Of a DNA stretch of 64,000 nt, positions 53,136-62,651 are shown in pieces (position 1 is the first letter of the stretch; each line of letters begins with the position of its first letter). This DNA comes from CAVQGM01 sp963712065. GTDB lineage: Bacteria; Actinomycetota; Acidimicrobiia; Acidimicrobiales; Acidimicrobilacustridaceae. Where the stretch lies: NCBI GenBank assembly GCA_963712065.1, contig CAVQGM010000001.1:1798001-1862000 (forward strand), read 5' to 3'. Position numbers and translations under genes: made by a program. The notes below the pieces were generated by a model. The model was not told the origin of the DNA, did not search any database, and worked only from the letters and a program-made list of their open reading frames with translations.

Positions 53136-54659
53136 GTGACGGGCGGCCGCGACGAGGTGATCACCGAGGCGGCGGGGGCCGACGAGGTCGTCGTCGTCCC
53201 CTGGCCCAACCTCTGGCGCGAGCGCATCACCCAGAAGGCCGAGGGCAGCGGCAGGTACCCGTGGCTCGTGCTGGCGGTGGCGCTCACCGGCCTGTTCTCC
53301 GTCGGGTTCACGATCACGATCCTGTCGGTGTCGATCCCGGCCATCGCCGACGACCTCGGCAGCACCGACTCGACCCTCACGTGGGTCATCACCGGCCCGC
53401 TGCTCGCCTACGCGGTGGTCGGCCCCGCCGCCGGCAAGCTCGGCGACCTGTTCGGCTCGCGTCGGATGTACCTGCTCAGCCTGTTCGGGGTGATGGTGTT
53501 CGCCGGCCTCACCGCCCTGGCGTGGAGCGCCGGGGCCCTCATCGCCTTCCGCGTGCTCGGCGCCGCGGTCGGCGCCGCCACCGGCCCGTCGTCACTGGCC
53601 ATGATCAACAAGCTGTTCCCGCCCGAGCGGCGGGCCCAGGCGCTCGGCTACTGGTCCCTCGTCGCCGCCGGCGGCCCCGTCATCGGCGTGGTGGCCGGCG
53701 GCCCGATCGTCGAGACGTTCGGCTGGCGCTGGATCTTCATCGCCCAGGTGCCGATCACCCTCGTCGCCCTGTTCGTCGGGTTCCTCGTCCTGCCCGAGAC
53801 CGACCGACGCACCGACGTGCGGTTCGACCTCGGCGGCTCGGTGCTGCTCGGCCTCGGCGTCGGGTCGCTGCTCTACGGCCTCAACCGCGGGCCCGTGTCG
53901 GGGTGGAGCGAGCCCCAGGTCGTGGTCGCCTTCGTCCTGTGCCCGGCCTTCCTGCTCGGCTTCGTGTGGTGGGAGCGGCGGATCGACCACCCACTGATCC
54001 CGCTCGAGTACTTCCGCCGCCGGAACTTCGCCTTCCCGATCGCCAACCAGTTCTTCGCCAACTTCGCCTACATGGGCGGGTTCGTCATCACCCCGCTGCT
54101 GCTGCAGGACGTGATGGGCTACAGCCAGACCAAGACGGGCCTGCTCTCGATCGCCCGGCCGCTGGCGTTCTCCATCGCCGGGCCGGTCGCCGGCTACCTC
54201 GCCACCCGGGTGGGGGAGCGCAAGAACGCCGTGTTCGGCTCGCTGCTGATCGTGGCGTCGATGCTCGGGCTGGCCACCGTCGGCCCGGGCAGCACCGACC
54301 TGGTGATCATGGCCGCCCTCGCCCTGTCGGGGGTCGGCATGGGCACCGCCGCGCCGGCCATGGCGGCGAGCGTGGCCAACGCGGTGCGCGACCGCGACCT
54401 CGGCGTGGCCACCGCCGCCCAGCAGATGATGGCCCAGGTGGGCGTGGTGTCCGGGATCCAGATCCTGCAGACGGTGCAACAGGCCCGCGAGCCGGTCGTG
54501 GGCGCGGTCGCGTCGTACCACTGGGCCTACCTGGTGGGGGCGGTGGCCGGCGTGCTCGCCTTGGTCTTCGCCACCTTCGTGCGCAGCACGCGCACCGCCG
54601 ATGCCATGGCCGCCGCCGAGGGCGGGGCGGCCGGCGAGCCGGCCCTCGAGCCGGCCTGA
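53136..54659 (+). CDS. MFS drug-resistance-type transporter (DHA2, 14 helices)
   Basis: 507 residues from GTG, 16 bases after the kinase gene. Fourteen hydrophobic segments; motif A appears as GKLGDLFGSRRMYL after helix 2, and motif C-like Gly/Pro spacing in GYWSLVAAGGPVIGVVAGG of helix 5. This is the EmrB/QacA pattern of proton-driven efflux. Substrate unknown. The first 30 residues are cytoplasmic and acidic. Possible co-transcription with the kinase. Confidence 0.92.
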   Translation: MTGGRDEVITEAAGADEVVVVPWPNLWRERITQKAEGSGRYPWLVLAVALTGLFSVGFTITILSVSIPAIADDLGSTDSTLTWVITGPLLAYAVVGPAAGKLGDLFGSRRMYLLSLFGVMVFAGLTALAWSAGALIAFRVLGAAVGAATGPSSLAMINKLFPPERRAQALGYWSLVAAGGPVIGVVAGGPIVETFGWRWIFIAQVPITLVALFVGFLVLPETDRRTDVRFDLGGSVLLGLGVGSLLYGLNRGPVSGWSEPQVVVAFVLCPAFLLGFVWWERRIDHPLIPLEYFRRRNFAFPIANQFFANFAYMGGFVITPLLLQDVMGYSQTKTGLLSIARPLAFSIAGPVAGYLATRVGERKNAVFGSLLIVASMLGLATVGPGSTDLVIMAALALSGVGMGTAAPAMAASVANAVRDRDLGVATAAQQMMAQVGVVSGIQILQTVQQAREPVVGAVASYHWAYLVGAVAGVLALVFATFVRSTRTADAMAAAEGGAAGEPALEPA

Positions 54660-54667
54660 CGCTGCGA

Positions 54668-55081
54668 CTAGAGCGTCATCTCCTTGATCTTGTCGGCGAT
54701 GGCCTGGGCGTTGGGGTCGGGAGGGCCCGACTGCTGCATGGCCATCATCTTGGTCATGTCGCCCTGGACCTTGATCTTGCCGGCCATGAACGCCTGCATC
54801 CCGGCCTGAGGGTTCTGCTCGACGAAGATCGCCTTGGCCGTGGCCCAGTCGACGGTGACGGTGAGGTCGGGGGTCTCGAGGTGGCCCTGCTCCATCTTCA
54901 CCTCGCCGTCGGAGGTGTCGAGGTGGACCTTGATCTCGTCGCCGCTGAACGGGGCGTCGGTGATCACCTGGTTCATGCGGATCGAGTGGGCGGGCGGGTT
55001 CTCGGGCTTGGGCATCTCTTCGTAGACGCGCTTGGCGGCGTCCAACCACTCCGGGCTCAGGAACTCGTACTGCTCGGCCAC
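54668..55081 (-). CDS. SCP2 sterol-binding domain protein
   Basis: 137 residues from GTG with AAGGGGG upstream. EFLSPEWLDAAKRVYEEM opens the SCP2-like fold of actinobacteria; the lipid-binding sheet follows and TVTVDWATAKAIF with MAGKIKVQGDMTKMM near the end is the common sterol-carrier signature. It likely carries or senses a fatty acyl or isoprenoid lipid in the cytosol. Divergent from the ferredoxin gene by 54 bp. Confidence 0.93.
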   Translation of the reverse strand: MAEQYEFLSPEWLDAAKRVYEEMPKPENPPAHSIRMNQVITDAPFSGDEIKVHLDTSDGEVKMEQGHLETPDLTVTVDWATAKAIFVEQNPQAGMQAFMAGKIKVQGDMTKMMAMQQSGPPDPNAQAIADKIKEMTL

Positions 55082-55135
55082 TCGGTGTCCCCCTTGGATC
55101 CAAGGCTGCTGGTGGGGGCACGTTACCGTGAGGGG

Positions 55136-55441
55136 ATGTCCGGGTCGACCCGCCCCGAGCGCCTGGCGCACCGGGAACGCAACCCCAAGTGGCAGCAGGT
55201 GCCGCTGTTCATCGACATGGACATCTGCATCAACTGCGACACCTGCATCCGCCACTGCCCGCCGCAGTTCGGGGCGATCTTCAACCACGGGATCGACGTG
55301 ATCATCATCCCGGAGCTCTGCTCGGGCTGTGGGAAGTGCCTCGATCCCTGCCCGGTCGACTGCATCCACCCCGACCCGGACTGGTCGCCCGCCCCCGGCG
55401 ACTGGTGGGACGAGCCGGCGACCGATGACCCCTACTCTTGA
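55136..55441 (+). CDS. Ferredoxin, 2[4Fe-4S] type
   Basis: 101 residues from ATG. Two full cluster motifs: CINCDTCIRHCP at about 33-44 and CSGCGKCLDPCP at about 65-76, each C-x2-C-x2-C-x3-C-P. The spacing and acidic C-terminus match bacterial-type ferredoxins. Soluble electron carrier; the partner is unknown. gatC starts four bases after its stop, so it is probably transcribed with gatCAB. Confidence 0.95.
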   Translation: MSGSTRPERLAHRERNPKWQQVPLFIDMDICINCDTCIRHCPPQFGAIFNHGIDVIIIPELCSGCGKCLDPCPVDCIHPDPDWSPAPGDWWDEPATDDPYS

Positions 55442-55444
55442 GTG

Positions 55445-55747
55445 ATGCCCGAACGCCTCTCCCGTGACGAGGTTGCGCACGTGGCGCGCCTCGCCCGGCT
55501 GACCCTCACCGACGCCGAGCTCGACACGTTCACCGAGCAGCTCGCCGCCGTGCTCGACCACGCCGCCGACGTCGAGGCCCTCGACGTGGCCGACGTGGCC
55601 CCGACCTCGCACCCGTTCCCGCTGGCGAACGTGTTGCGCGACGACGAGGTCGGCCCCAGCCTCGACCGGGACGAGGTGCTGGTCGCCGCCCCCGCCGTCG
55701 AGGACCACCGCTTCCGCGTGCCGCCCATCCTCGGGGAGGAGCCGTGA
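55445..55747 (+). CDS. gatC: Asp/Glu-tRNA amidotransferase subunit C
   Basis: 100 residues from ATG; a GTG one codon earlier is possible. LSRDEVAHVARLARLTLTDAEL is the GatC start (residues 4-25, split here). The ADVEALDVADVAPTSHPFPL segment wraps the A and B subunits. Stop overlaps the gatA start (GTGA). Needed to keep the A/B complex together. Confidence 0.97.
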   Translation: MPERLSRDEVAHVARLARLTLTDAELDTFTEQLAAVLDHAADVEALDVADVAPTSHPFPLANVLRDDEVGPSLDRDEVLVAAPAVEDHRFRVPPILGEEP

Positions 55748-57162
55748 GCGCCGGTCACATCGCCGCCGCCGTGCGGACCGGCGAGCAGTCGGCCCGCGTG
55801 GCCGTCGACGAGGCCCTCGCCGCGGTCGACGCCCGTGAAGGCGAGGTCCACGCCTTCAACCTGGTGCTGGCCGACGAAGCCCGGGCCGCGGCCGACGGCG
55901 TCGACCGCCAGCTCGCCGCCGGGCACGACCCGGGGCCGCTGGCCGGGGTCCCCATCGCCCTGAAGGACAACCTGTGCACCCGGGGGGTGCCGACCACCTG
56001 CTCGTCGCGCATCCTCGAGGGGTGGCGGCCGCCCTACGACGCCACGGTCGTCGAGCGGCTGGCCGCGGCCGGGGCCGTCGTCGTGGGCAAGACCAACATG
56101 GACGAGTTCGCCATGGGCTCGTCCACCGAGAACTCGGCGTTCGGCCCCACTCGCAACCCGCGCGACCCGAGCCGGGTGCCGGGTGGGTCGTCGGGCGGCT
56201 CGGCCGCGGCGGTGGCCGCCGGCTTCGCCCCGATCTCGCTGGGCTCCGACACCGGCGGATCGATCCGCCAGCCTGCCGCGCTGTGCGGCGTCGTCGGGGT
56301 GAAGCCGACCTATGGCCTGGTGTCGCGCTACGGCCTGGTCGCCTTCGCCTCGTCGCTCGACCAGATCGGCCCGTTCGCCGCCTCCGTCGCCGACGCCGCG
56401 CTGCTGCTCGACGTGATCGCGGGTCCCGACCCGCGCGACACGACCTCGATCCCCGAGCCGTACGACCCGGTGTCGCCGGTGCTCGGCCGGGGCGTCGAGG
56501 GGCTGCGGGTCGGCGTCGTCGCCGAGCTGATGGGGGAGGGCATCGCCCCCGAGGTCGCCGGCCGGGTCACCGCCGCCGCCGAGGCCCTCGAGGCCGCCGG
56601 GGCCGAGGTCGGCGAGGCGTCGGTGCCGGCCGCCACCTACGGGCTGTCCGCCTACTACCTGATCGCCCCGGCCGAGGCGTCCAGCAACCTGGCCCGCTAC
56701 GACGGGGTGCGGTACGGCTTGCGGGTCGACGGCGCCACCACCGGTGAGATGATGGACGCCACCCGCACCGCCGGCTTCGGCGCCGAGGTGAAGCGACGCA
56801 TCATGCTCGGCACCTACGCCCTGTCGGCCGGCTACTACGACGCGTACTACGGCAAGGCGCTCAAGGTCCGCACGCTCATCGTGCGCGACTTCGAAGCCGC
56901 CTACGACCAGTACGACGTGCTGCTGTCGCCCACCACGCCGTCGACCGCCTTCCCGCTCGGGGCCAAGGTCGACGACCCGCTGTCGATGTACCTGTCGGAC
57001 GTGTGCACCATCCCCACCAACCTGGCCGGCCACCCGGCCATGTCGGTGCCGTTCGGCACCGGCGCCGACGGCCTGCCCATCGGCGTGCAGGTCCTGGCCC
57101 CGGCGCTGGGTGAGGCGACCATGTTCCGCACCGCCGCCGTCATCGAGGAGGCTTCCCCTTGA
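55744..57162 (+). CDS. gatA: Asp/Glu-tRNA amidotransferase subunit A
   Basis: 472 residues from GTG. Amidase-signature enzyme with the Ser-cisSer-Lys triad: Lys in IALKDNLCT (about 74), cis-Ser in PGGSSGGSAAA (about 147) and nucleophile Ser in GSDTGGSIRQPA (about 176). It releases ammonia from glutamine and passes it to GatB for conversion of Glu-tRNA(Gln) or Asp-tRNA(Asn). GatA stop overlaps the gatB TTG start. Confidence 0.98.
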   Translation: MSAGHIAAAVRTGEQSARVAVDEALAAVDAREGEVHAFNLVLADEARAAADGVDRQLAAGHDPGPLAGVPIALKDNLCTRGVPTTCSSRILEGWRPPYDATVVERLAAAGAVVVGKTNMDEFAMGSSTENSAFGPTRNPRDPSRVPGGSSGGSAAAVAAGFAPISLGSDTGGSIRQPAALCGVVGVKPTYGLVSRYGLVAFASSLDQIGPFAASVADAALLLDVIAGPDPRDTTSIPEPYDPVSPVLGRGVEGLRVGVVAELMGEGIAPEVAGRVTAAAEALEAAGAEVGEASVPAATYGLSAYYLIAPAEASSNLARYDGVRYGLRVDGATTGEMMDATRTAGFGAEVKRRIMLGTYALSAGYYDAYYGKALKVRTLIVRDFEAAYDQYDVLLSPTTPSTAFPLGAKVDDPLSMYLSDVCTIPTNLAGHPAMSVPFGTGADGLPIGVQVLAPALGEATMFRTAAVIEEASP

Positions 57163-58604
57163 GCTCGTGGGAGACGGTGATCGGGCTCGAGGTCCACTGC
57201 GAGCTGGCCACCGAGACCAAGCTGTTCTGTTCGTGCCGCAACGCCTTCGGGTCGGAGCCGAACACCAACGTCTGCCCCGTGTGCCTCGGCCTGCCGGGCT
57301 CGCTGCCGGTGCTCAACGAGCGGGTGGTCGAGTTCGCCATGCGCCTCGGGCGGGCCCTGCACTGCACCGTCGAACCGTCGGTGTTCGCCCGGAAGAACTA
57401 CTTCTACCCGGACATGCCGAAGGACTACCAGGTCTCGCAGTACGACCGGCCCATCAACGTCGAGGGGTGGCTCGAGCTGCCGTCGGGTCAGCGGGTGGGC
57501 ATCGAGCGGGCCCACATCGAGGAGGACACCGGCAAGAACACCCACATGGGTGGCGGCGGTCGCATCCACGACGCCGGCTACTCGCTCATCGACTACAACC
57601 GGGCCGGCGTGCCGCTGGTCGAGATCGTGGGCAAGCCCGACCTGCGCTCGGGTGACGACGCCAAGGCCTACGTCGAGGAGCTGCGCGGGATCCTCCTGGC
57701 CACCGGCGTGAGCGACGCGCGCATGGAGGAGGGCTCGCTGCGCATCGACGCCAACGTGTCCGTGCGCCCCATGGGCTCCGACGTGCTCGGCACCCGCTGC
57801 GAGATCAAGAACCTCAACTCGCTGCGCTCGCTCGGCCGGGCCATCGACTACGAGGCCCGACGCCAGATCGATCTCATCGAGGCCGGGGACCGGATCCACC
57901 AGGAGACCCGGCACTGGGACGAGGAGGGCGGCCGCACCCGTCCGGGCCGGTCCAAGGAGGAGGCCGAGGACTACCGGTACTTCCAGGAGCCCGACCTGGT
58001 GCCGCTCGACCCGTCGGCCGAGTGGATCGCCGAGATCGACGCCTCCATGCCCGCCCTGCCGTTCGACCGGCGGGCCCGGCTGGCCGAAGCCACCGGTGCG
58101 ACCACGGCCGAGGTGGCCATCGCCGTCGACCGCGGTCTCGACGGCCTCGCGCTCGCCGCCATCGCCGCCGGTGGCGACCCGGCCCGGGTGCTCACCCACG
58201 TCGAGCACGACCTGGCCGTCGACGGGGCGGAGCAGGTCGAGCCCGCCCACCTGGCCGAGCTGGTCACCCTGGAGGTCGACGGCGCGCTCACCGCCACGCA
58301 GGCCAAGCAGGTCCTCGCCGACCTGGTGGCCGACGCCGTTTCCGGAACCCGCCGCTCCCCGGCGGAGATCGCCGCCGACCGGGGCTTCGAGGCCATGGAC
58401 ACGAGCGCCCTCGAGTCGGTGGTCGACGAGGTGATCGCCGCCCACCCCGACGAGTGGGCCGACTACCTGGCCGCCGAGGGGGCCGCCGACGACAAGCGGC
58501 TGAAGAAGCTGTCGGGCTTCTTCACCGGCAAGATCATGCAGGCCACCAAGGGTCAGGCCGACGGCAAGCAGGTCGCCCAGCTCCTCGCCCGGAAGCGCAG
58601 GTGA
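57159..58604 (+). CDS. gatB: Asp/Glu-tRNA amidotransferase subunit B
   Basis: 481 residues from TTG, which overlaps the gatA stop (TTGA). WETVIGLEVHCEL opening, zinc site residues in CSCRNAFG and CPVCLGLPG, NYFYPDMPKDYQVSQYD and HIEEDTGKN; the C-terminal helical and YqeY-like tail domain binds the tRNA (KKLSGFFTGKIMQATKG). Kinase and transamidase motifs are intact. The complex implies indirect Gln-tRNA or Asn-tRNA formation in this organism. Confidence 0.98.
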   Translation: MSSWETVIGLEVHCELATETKLFCSCRNAFGSEPNTNVCPVCLGLPGSLPVLNERVVEFAMRLGRALHCTVEPSVFARKNYFYPDMPKDYQVSQYDRPINVEGWLELPSGQRVGIERAHIEEDTGKNTHMGGGGRIHDAGYSLIDYNRAGVPLVEIVGKPDLRSGDDAKAYVEELRGILLATGVSDARMEEGSLRIDANVSVRPMGSDVLGTRCEIKNLNSLRSLGRAIDYEARRQIDLIEAGDRIHQETRHWDEEGGRTRPGRSKEEAEDYRYFQEPDLVPLDPSAEWIAEIDASMPALPFDRRARLAEATGATTAEVAIAVDRGLDGLALAAIAAGGDPARVLTHVEHDLAVDGAEQVEPAHLAELVTLEVDGALTATQAKQVLADLVADAVSGTRRSPAEIAADRGFEAMDTSALESVVDEVIAAHPDEWADYLAAEGAADDKRLKKLSGFFTGKIMQATKGQADGKQVAQLLARKRR

Positions 58605-58714
58605 ACGCGTCCCGGCCAGCATCGCCAACCCGCCGCAGGGCTAACGTCGGGTACCTCGCCAGCCGATGGGTCAGTGGACCGCTCGGCGCGGGCCCGGCAC
58701 GAGGAGAAGGACAC

Positions 58715-59245
58715 ATGCGCAAGCTCACGGCCCTGGTCACGGCCACGGTCCTGGCGTTGGCCCTGGTGGGCTGCACGTCGTCGAACTCCGATGAGGAGGG
58801 TGTCTCGACGGAGGCCTCGCAGGACGCCGGCTCGGGCGGCAACGACTCGTCCTCCGGCGGTGACAGCTCCTCCGGCGGTGACAGCTCCTCCGGCGGTGAC
58901 GGGTCGTCGGGCGACGCCACCACCGACTCGAGTGACCTCAGCGACATCCTCGGTGAGGACGCCGGCGACTGCCTCGAGGTCTCCCTCACCTACGCGAGCA
59001 TCTACCTCTCGGCCCTCGGGCTGGCCAGCGACGCCGACCGCCAGGAGCTCCAGGACCAGGTCGACCAGATCAAGGGTCAGGTACCGGAGGACATCCAGGA
59101 CGACATGCAGACCATCGCCGACGGGATCGCCAACGCCGACGGCCTCGTCGAGGTCGGCGAGTTCTTCGACTCCGAGGAGTACCAGCAGGCCGACGAGAAC
59201 ATCACCCGCTACCTCGAGGAGACCTGTCCCACCGGCGGCAACTAG
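58715..59245 (+). CDS. Lipoprotein with Ser/Gly/Asp-rich repeat
   Basis: 176 residues from ATG with AGAAGG upstream. Signal peptide with lipobox LALVGC (Cys at 20). Residues 43-65 hold SSSGGD repeats from three 18-bp DNA units (58850-58903). The C-terminal 100 residues are helical and acidic with two Cys (GDCLEV and EETCPTG), likely one disulfide. No family is recognised; an actinobacterial surface lipoprotein of unknown role. Confidence 0.8.
   Translation: MRKLTALVTATVLALALVGCTSSNSDEEGVSTEASQDAGSGGNDSSSGGDSSSGGDSSSGGDGSSGDATTDSSDLSDILGEDAGDCLEVSLTYASIYLSALGLASDADRQELQDQVDQIKGQVPEDIQDDMQTIADGIANADGLVEVGEFFDSEEYQQADENITRYLEETCPTGGN
58850..58903 (+). repeat. Short tandem repeat, 3 copies of an 18-bp unit
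   Basis: TCCTCCGGCGGTGACAGC three times, last copy changed at its end. It encodes SSGGDS in the lipoprotein linker and may vary in copy number. Confidence 0.85.
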
Positions 59246-59295
59246 CCCGGATTCTCGCGGGCGCAGGCTCGGGCGGTAGGGCTAGCAATGGGGAC

Positions 59296-60551
59296 GTGAG
59301 CTCGCTCTCGTTTCGCGCCATCACCGACCAGGAGTTCGACCGCTACTACCGCGCCGAGTCGGCGGCCTTCGGTGGGCACCCCGACGAGCACATCACCGCC
59401 ATCGCCCGGTCGGTCACCGAGCTCGACCGCACGGTCGTCGCCTTCGACGGCGACGAGATCGTCGGCACCAGCGCGGCCTACTCGTTCGAGATGACGTTCC
59501 CGGGCGGCGGGGTCGCGCCGGTGGCCGGCGTCGCCGACGTCGCCGTGCTGCCCACCCACCGGCGTCGGGGAATCCTCACCGAGATGCTGCGCCGCCTCCA
59601 CGACGACGCCGCCGGCCGAGGCGAGGTGGCGGCCGTGCTGACCGCCTCCGAGTCGGTCATCTACGGGCGCTTCGGTTACGGCCGGGCCGCCGACTTCGTC
59701 ACCTGGTCGATCGACACCCGCGACGTCGCCTTCCGCAGCCCGCCCCCGCCGCCGGTCCGCCTCCGCCTGGTACCGAAGGACGAGGCCGGAAAGGTGCTGG
59801 CCGACCTCTACGACCCCTATCGGCTCGACCGTCCGGGCTCGCTGTCGCGCCGTCCGGAGTGGTGGGCCGCCCGGCTGGCCGACCATCGCACCTGGAAGGG
59901 GGGTGGGGCGGTCTTCGTCGCCGTCGCCGAGCCCGAGCGGGGGCGCGGGGAGACGCACCGGCCCACGCCGGCGGCTACGTCATCTACTCGGTGGAGGACA
60001 CCGCGGAAGGGATCTTCAAGCGGCTCGAGGTGATGGAGCTGGCCGCCGTCGACGACGACGTGGAGGCGGCGTTGTGGCGCTACTGCACCGAGGTCGACCT
60101 CGTCCGCACGGTCGTCAGCGACGCTCGGCCCCTCGACGATCCGCTGCCCTGGCGCCTCGCCGATCCCCGTCGGCTCGTGCCGATCCGCCAGCAGGACTAC
60201 CTCTGGCTGCGTCCCGTCGACGTCGTCGCGCTGCTCGCCGCCCGGCGCTACCGCTCGCCCGGCACGCTCGTGCTCGAGGTGGTCGACACCGACCGGCCTC
60301 ACCTCGGCGGACTCCACCGGCTCGAGGTCGCGCCCGACGGGCGGGCCGACGTCGTGCGACTCCCCGAGGGTGCGGCCCCGGTCGACCTGCGGCTGGGTTC
60401 TCCCGATCTCGGGTCGCTGTCGCTCGGCGGCGTGTCGCCCACCGTGCTGGCCCGGGCCGGGCGGATCACCGAGCTCCGGCCCGGTGCCCTCCGGCGGGCC
60501 GAGCTCGTCTTCCCGTGGGATCGGCTGCCCTTCTGCGCGACCCGCTTCTGA
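59296..60551 (+). pseudogene. GNAT family N-acetyltransferase (Eis-like), one frameshift as sequenced
   Basis: From GTG. The N-terminal half (frame 1) has the Eis-like start and acetyl-CoA loop VAVLPTHRRRGILTEMLR; GEVAAVLTASESVIYGRFGYG follows. Between about 59935 and 59961 the frame moves by one base, after which HAGGYVIYSVEDTAEGIF and the C-terminal sterol-carrier-like half with the terminal carboxylate (FCATRF) continue correctly. Full length would be near 418 residues, the family's size. Either a real disruption or a sequencing error. Confidence 0.85.
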
Positions 60552-60612
60552 TCGGGGCCGCCTCGCGCCGGGTGGCGCGGACGGGCCGGGAGGTCAGGTC
60601 GCCCCGTGACCG

Positions 60613-61941
60613 TCACGCCCGGGCCAGCTCGGCGCCCGGAACGGCCCAACGGCCGCTGATCCACCGTCCCTGCAGCGTCACCCACCGCACGAACATGAAC
60701 AGCGTCAGCGCCGCCCACAGCCAGCCGACACCGCCGTTCTCGGCGAGCACGAGCCAGGCGCAGGGCACGAAGGCGGCCAGCGCGAACACCATGGCCCCGG
60801 CGAGGAACCGAAGGTCGCCGGCGCCGATGAGCAGCCCGTCGAGCACGAACACGACGCCGTTCATCGGCTGCATGATCGCCACGAACACCAGCAGGAAGGC
60901 GACGAGGTCCTCGACCAACGGATCGCTGGTGAAGATCCCCGGGAGCACCGTCCGGCTCACCAGCACCAGCGTGGCGAGGATGCAGCCGGCCCAGACGCCC
61001 CACCAGATCATCCGACGCCCGGCTGAACGCGCCGAGGCCACGTCCTCGGCCCCGAGGAACCGACCGGTGAGGGCCTGACCGGCGATGGCGATGGCGTCCA
61101 GGACCAAGGCGAGGAACGCCCAGATCTCGAACGCGATCTGGTGGGCGGCGACGTCGACCACGCCGATGCGGGCGGCGACGCCGGTCGACACGAGGAACGC
61201 GCCCCGCAGCGCGGCGGTGCGGATGAACAGGTCGCGACCCACGACCGTGAGCCGACCAAGGGTGGCGGCGTCGGGGCCCAGCGGCACCGAGTGCCGACGC
61301 ACGGCCCGCCGGACCCACCACACGTAGGCGATGGCCGACCCCCACTGGGCGATGACGGTCGACAGCGCCGAGGCGCCGATGCCGTAGTCGAGCCCGAAGA
61401 TGAGGACGACCTCGAGGACCAGGTTGGTCGCGGCCGACGCCAGGGCCACGACCATCGGCGTGCGGGTGTCCTGCAGCCCCCGCAGGTAGCCGCTGCCGGC
61501 GAACACCAGGAGCATGGCCGGCACGCCGAGCAGCGAGATCCGCAGGTAGATGAGCGCCTGCTCGCGGACCACCCCTTCGGCACCGAGCAGGCCGACCAGC
61601 GGCGACGAGAACGCGAGGCCGAGCACGATCAGCCCGACCCCGACCAGCACCGCCAGCCACATGCCCTGCACGGCCTGGTGGGCGGCCTCCCGCTCGTCGC
61701 CGGCGCCGAGCAGCCGGGCCACCGAGGCGGTCGTGCCGTAGGCGAGGAAGATGAACAGCGAGTACCCGATCAGCAACACCGAGCTGGCGACGGCGAGCCC
61801 GCCGAGGGCCTCGGTGCCCAGGTGCCCGACGACGGCGGTGTCGGCGAGGATGTAGAGGGGCTCGGCGGCGAGGGTGACGAGGGCCGGGAAGGCGAGCCGC
61901 AGGATGTCGCGGTCGTGCGGGTTGCGGAAGACCTGGGTCAC
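60613..61941 (-). CDS. MATE family efflux transporter
   Basis: 442 residues from GTG overlapping the ABC permease stop. Twelve helices; DRDILRLAFPALVTLAAEPLYILADTAVVGHLGT is the MatE start (split over residues 9-42), repeated in the second half. Resembles the DinF-type group exporting by Na+ or H+ coupling. Substrate unknown. Last gene of the apparent ABC-exporter operon. Confidence 0.93.
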   Translation of the reverse strand: MTQVFRNPHDRDILRLAFPALVTLAAEPLYILADTAVVGHLGTEALGGLAVASSVLLIGYSLFIFLAYGTTASVARLLGAGDEREAAHQAVQGMWLAVLVGVGLIVLGLAFSSPLVGLLGAEGVVREQALIYLRISLLGVPAMLLVFAGSGYLRGLQDTRTPMVVALASAATNLVLEVVLIFGLDYGIGASALSTVIAQWGSAIAYVWWVRRAVRRHSVPLGPDAATLGRLTVVGRDLFIRTAALRGAFLVSTGVAARIGVVDVAAHQIAFEIWAFLALVLDAIAIAGQALTGRFLGAEDVASARSAGRRMIWWGVWAGCILATLVLVSRTVLPGIFTSDPLVEDLVAFLLVFVAIMQPMNGVVFVLDGLLIGAGDLRFLAGAMVFALAAFVPCAWLVLAENGGVGWLWAALTLFMFVRWVTLQGRWISGRWAVPGAELARA

Positions 61942-62651
61942 GCCACGTCCATCCGCTCGAGGCGGCGGGCGGCGTAGATGAACGCGAGGATCCCGACGGC
62001 CAACGGCACGAGCCACGACGACACCAACGTGAAGTCGGCCAACCGCAGCGACACCCCGGTGACGTCGGACAGGATCGAGCGGGAGTAGGAGCGGATGGCG
62101 AGCCGGGCGGCGGTGGTGTTGGCGGTGGCGACGAAGCCCTCCCAGATGAAGATGTAGAGCAGCCCCCACACCAGCGCCCGCTTCACCCGCAGGCCGAGGG
62201 CCACGAAGATGCCCGTGTAGGCGAGCATCGCCGCGGTGGCGGCGGCCATCGTGGCGCCCACGAGCGAGGCGCCCGCCCCGGTGAGCAGCGCGGCCAGCAC
62301 CAGCGGCACCACGACGATGGGCCAGGTCACGGTGAAGGCGGCCGCGGTGGCGGCGCCCACGATCACCCACCGGGGGACGGGTCGCAGCCACAGGTAGACG
62401 AGGGTGCCGTCCTCGTTGGGGTCGCCGAGGGCGGCCGAGGCGAACACCAGCGTGGCCACCGGCACGAGGAGCGACAGTCCGAAGGCGTTGACGAACCGGG
62501 TGCCCGACGCCAGCGGCTCGACCACGTCGGACTGGCCGAGGGCGAAGCCGACGATGACCCCGACCAGGCCCAGGCCGACCAACGCCAACAGCCGCGCCCG
62601 GGTCAGCTGGGTGCGCAGCATCAACCGGTAGAGGGTGGTGAACTGGCTCAT
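61938..62651 (-). CDS. ABC-2 type transporter permease
   Basis: 237 residues from ATG; start overlaps the ATPase stop, stop overlaps the MATE start. Six helices with the TLVFASAALGDPNEDGTLVYLWLRPVPR loop typical of ABC-2 permeases in natA/B-like systems, spread over residues 66-93. Works with the ATPase upstream and the permease at 63583. Confidence 0.88.
   Translation of the reverse strand: MSQFTTLYRLMLRTQLTRARLLALVGLGLVGVIVGFALGQSDVVEPLASGTRFVNAFGLSLLVPVATLVFASAALGDPNEDGTLVYLWLRPVPRWVIVGAATAAAFTVTWPIVVVPLVLAALLTGAGASLVGATMAAATAAMLAYTGIFVALGLRVKRALVWGLLYIFIWEGFVATANTTAARLAIRSYSRSILSDVTGVSLRLADFTLVSSWLVPLAVGILAFIYAARRLERMDVA

Noticed and set aside
53261..55135. Long frame running from inside the MFS gene into the ferredoxin gene
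   Set aside because: Only the part from 55136 has protein features; the rest is a GC shadow of the MFS and SCP2 genes.
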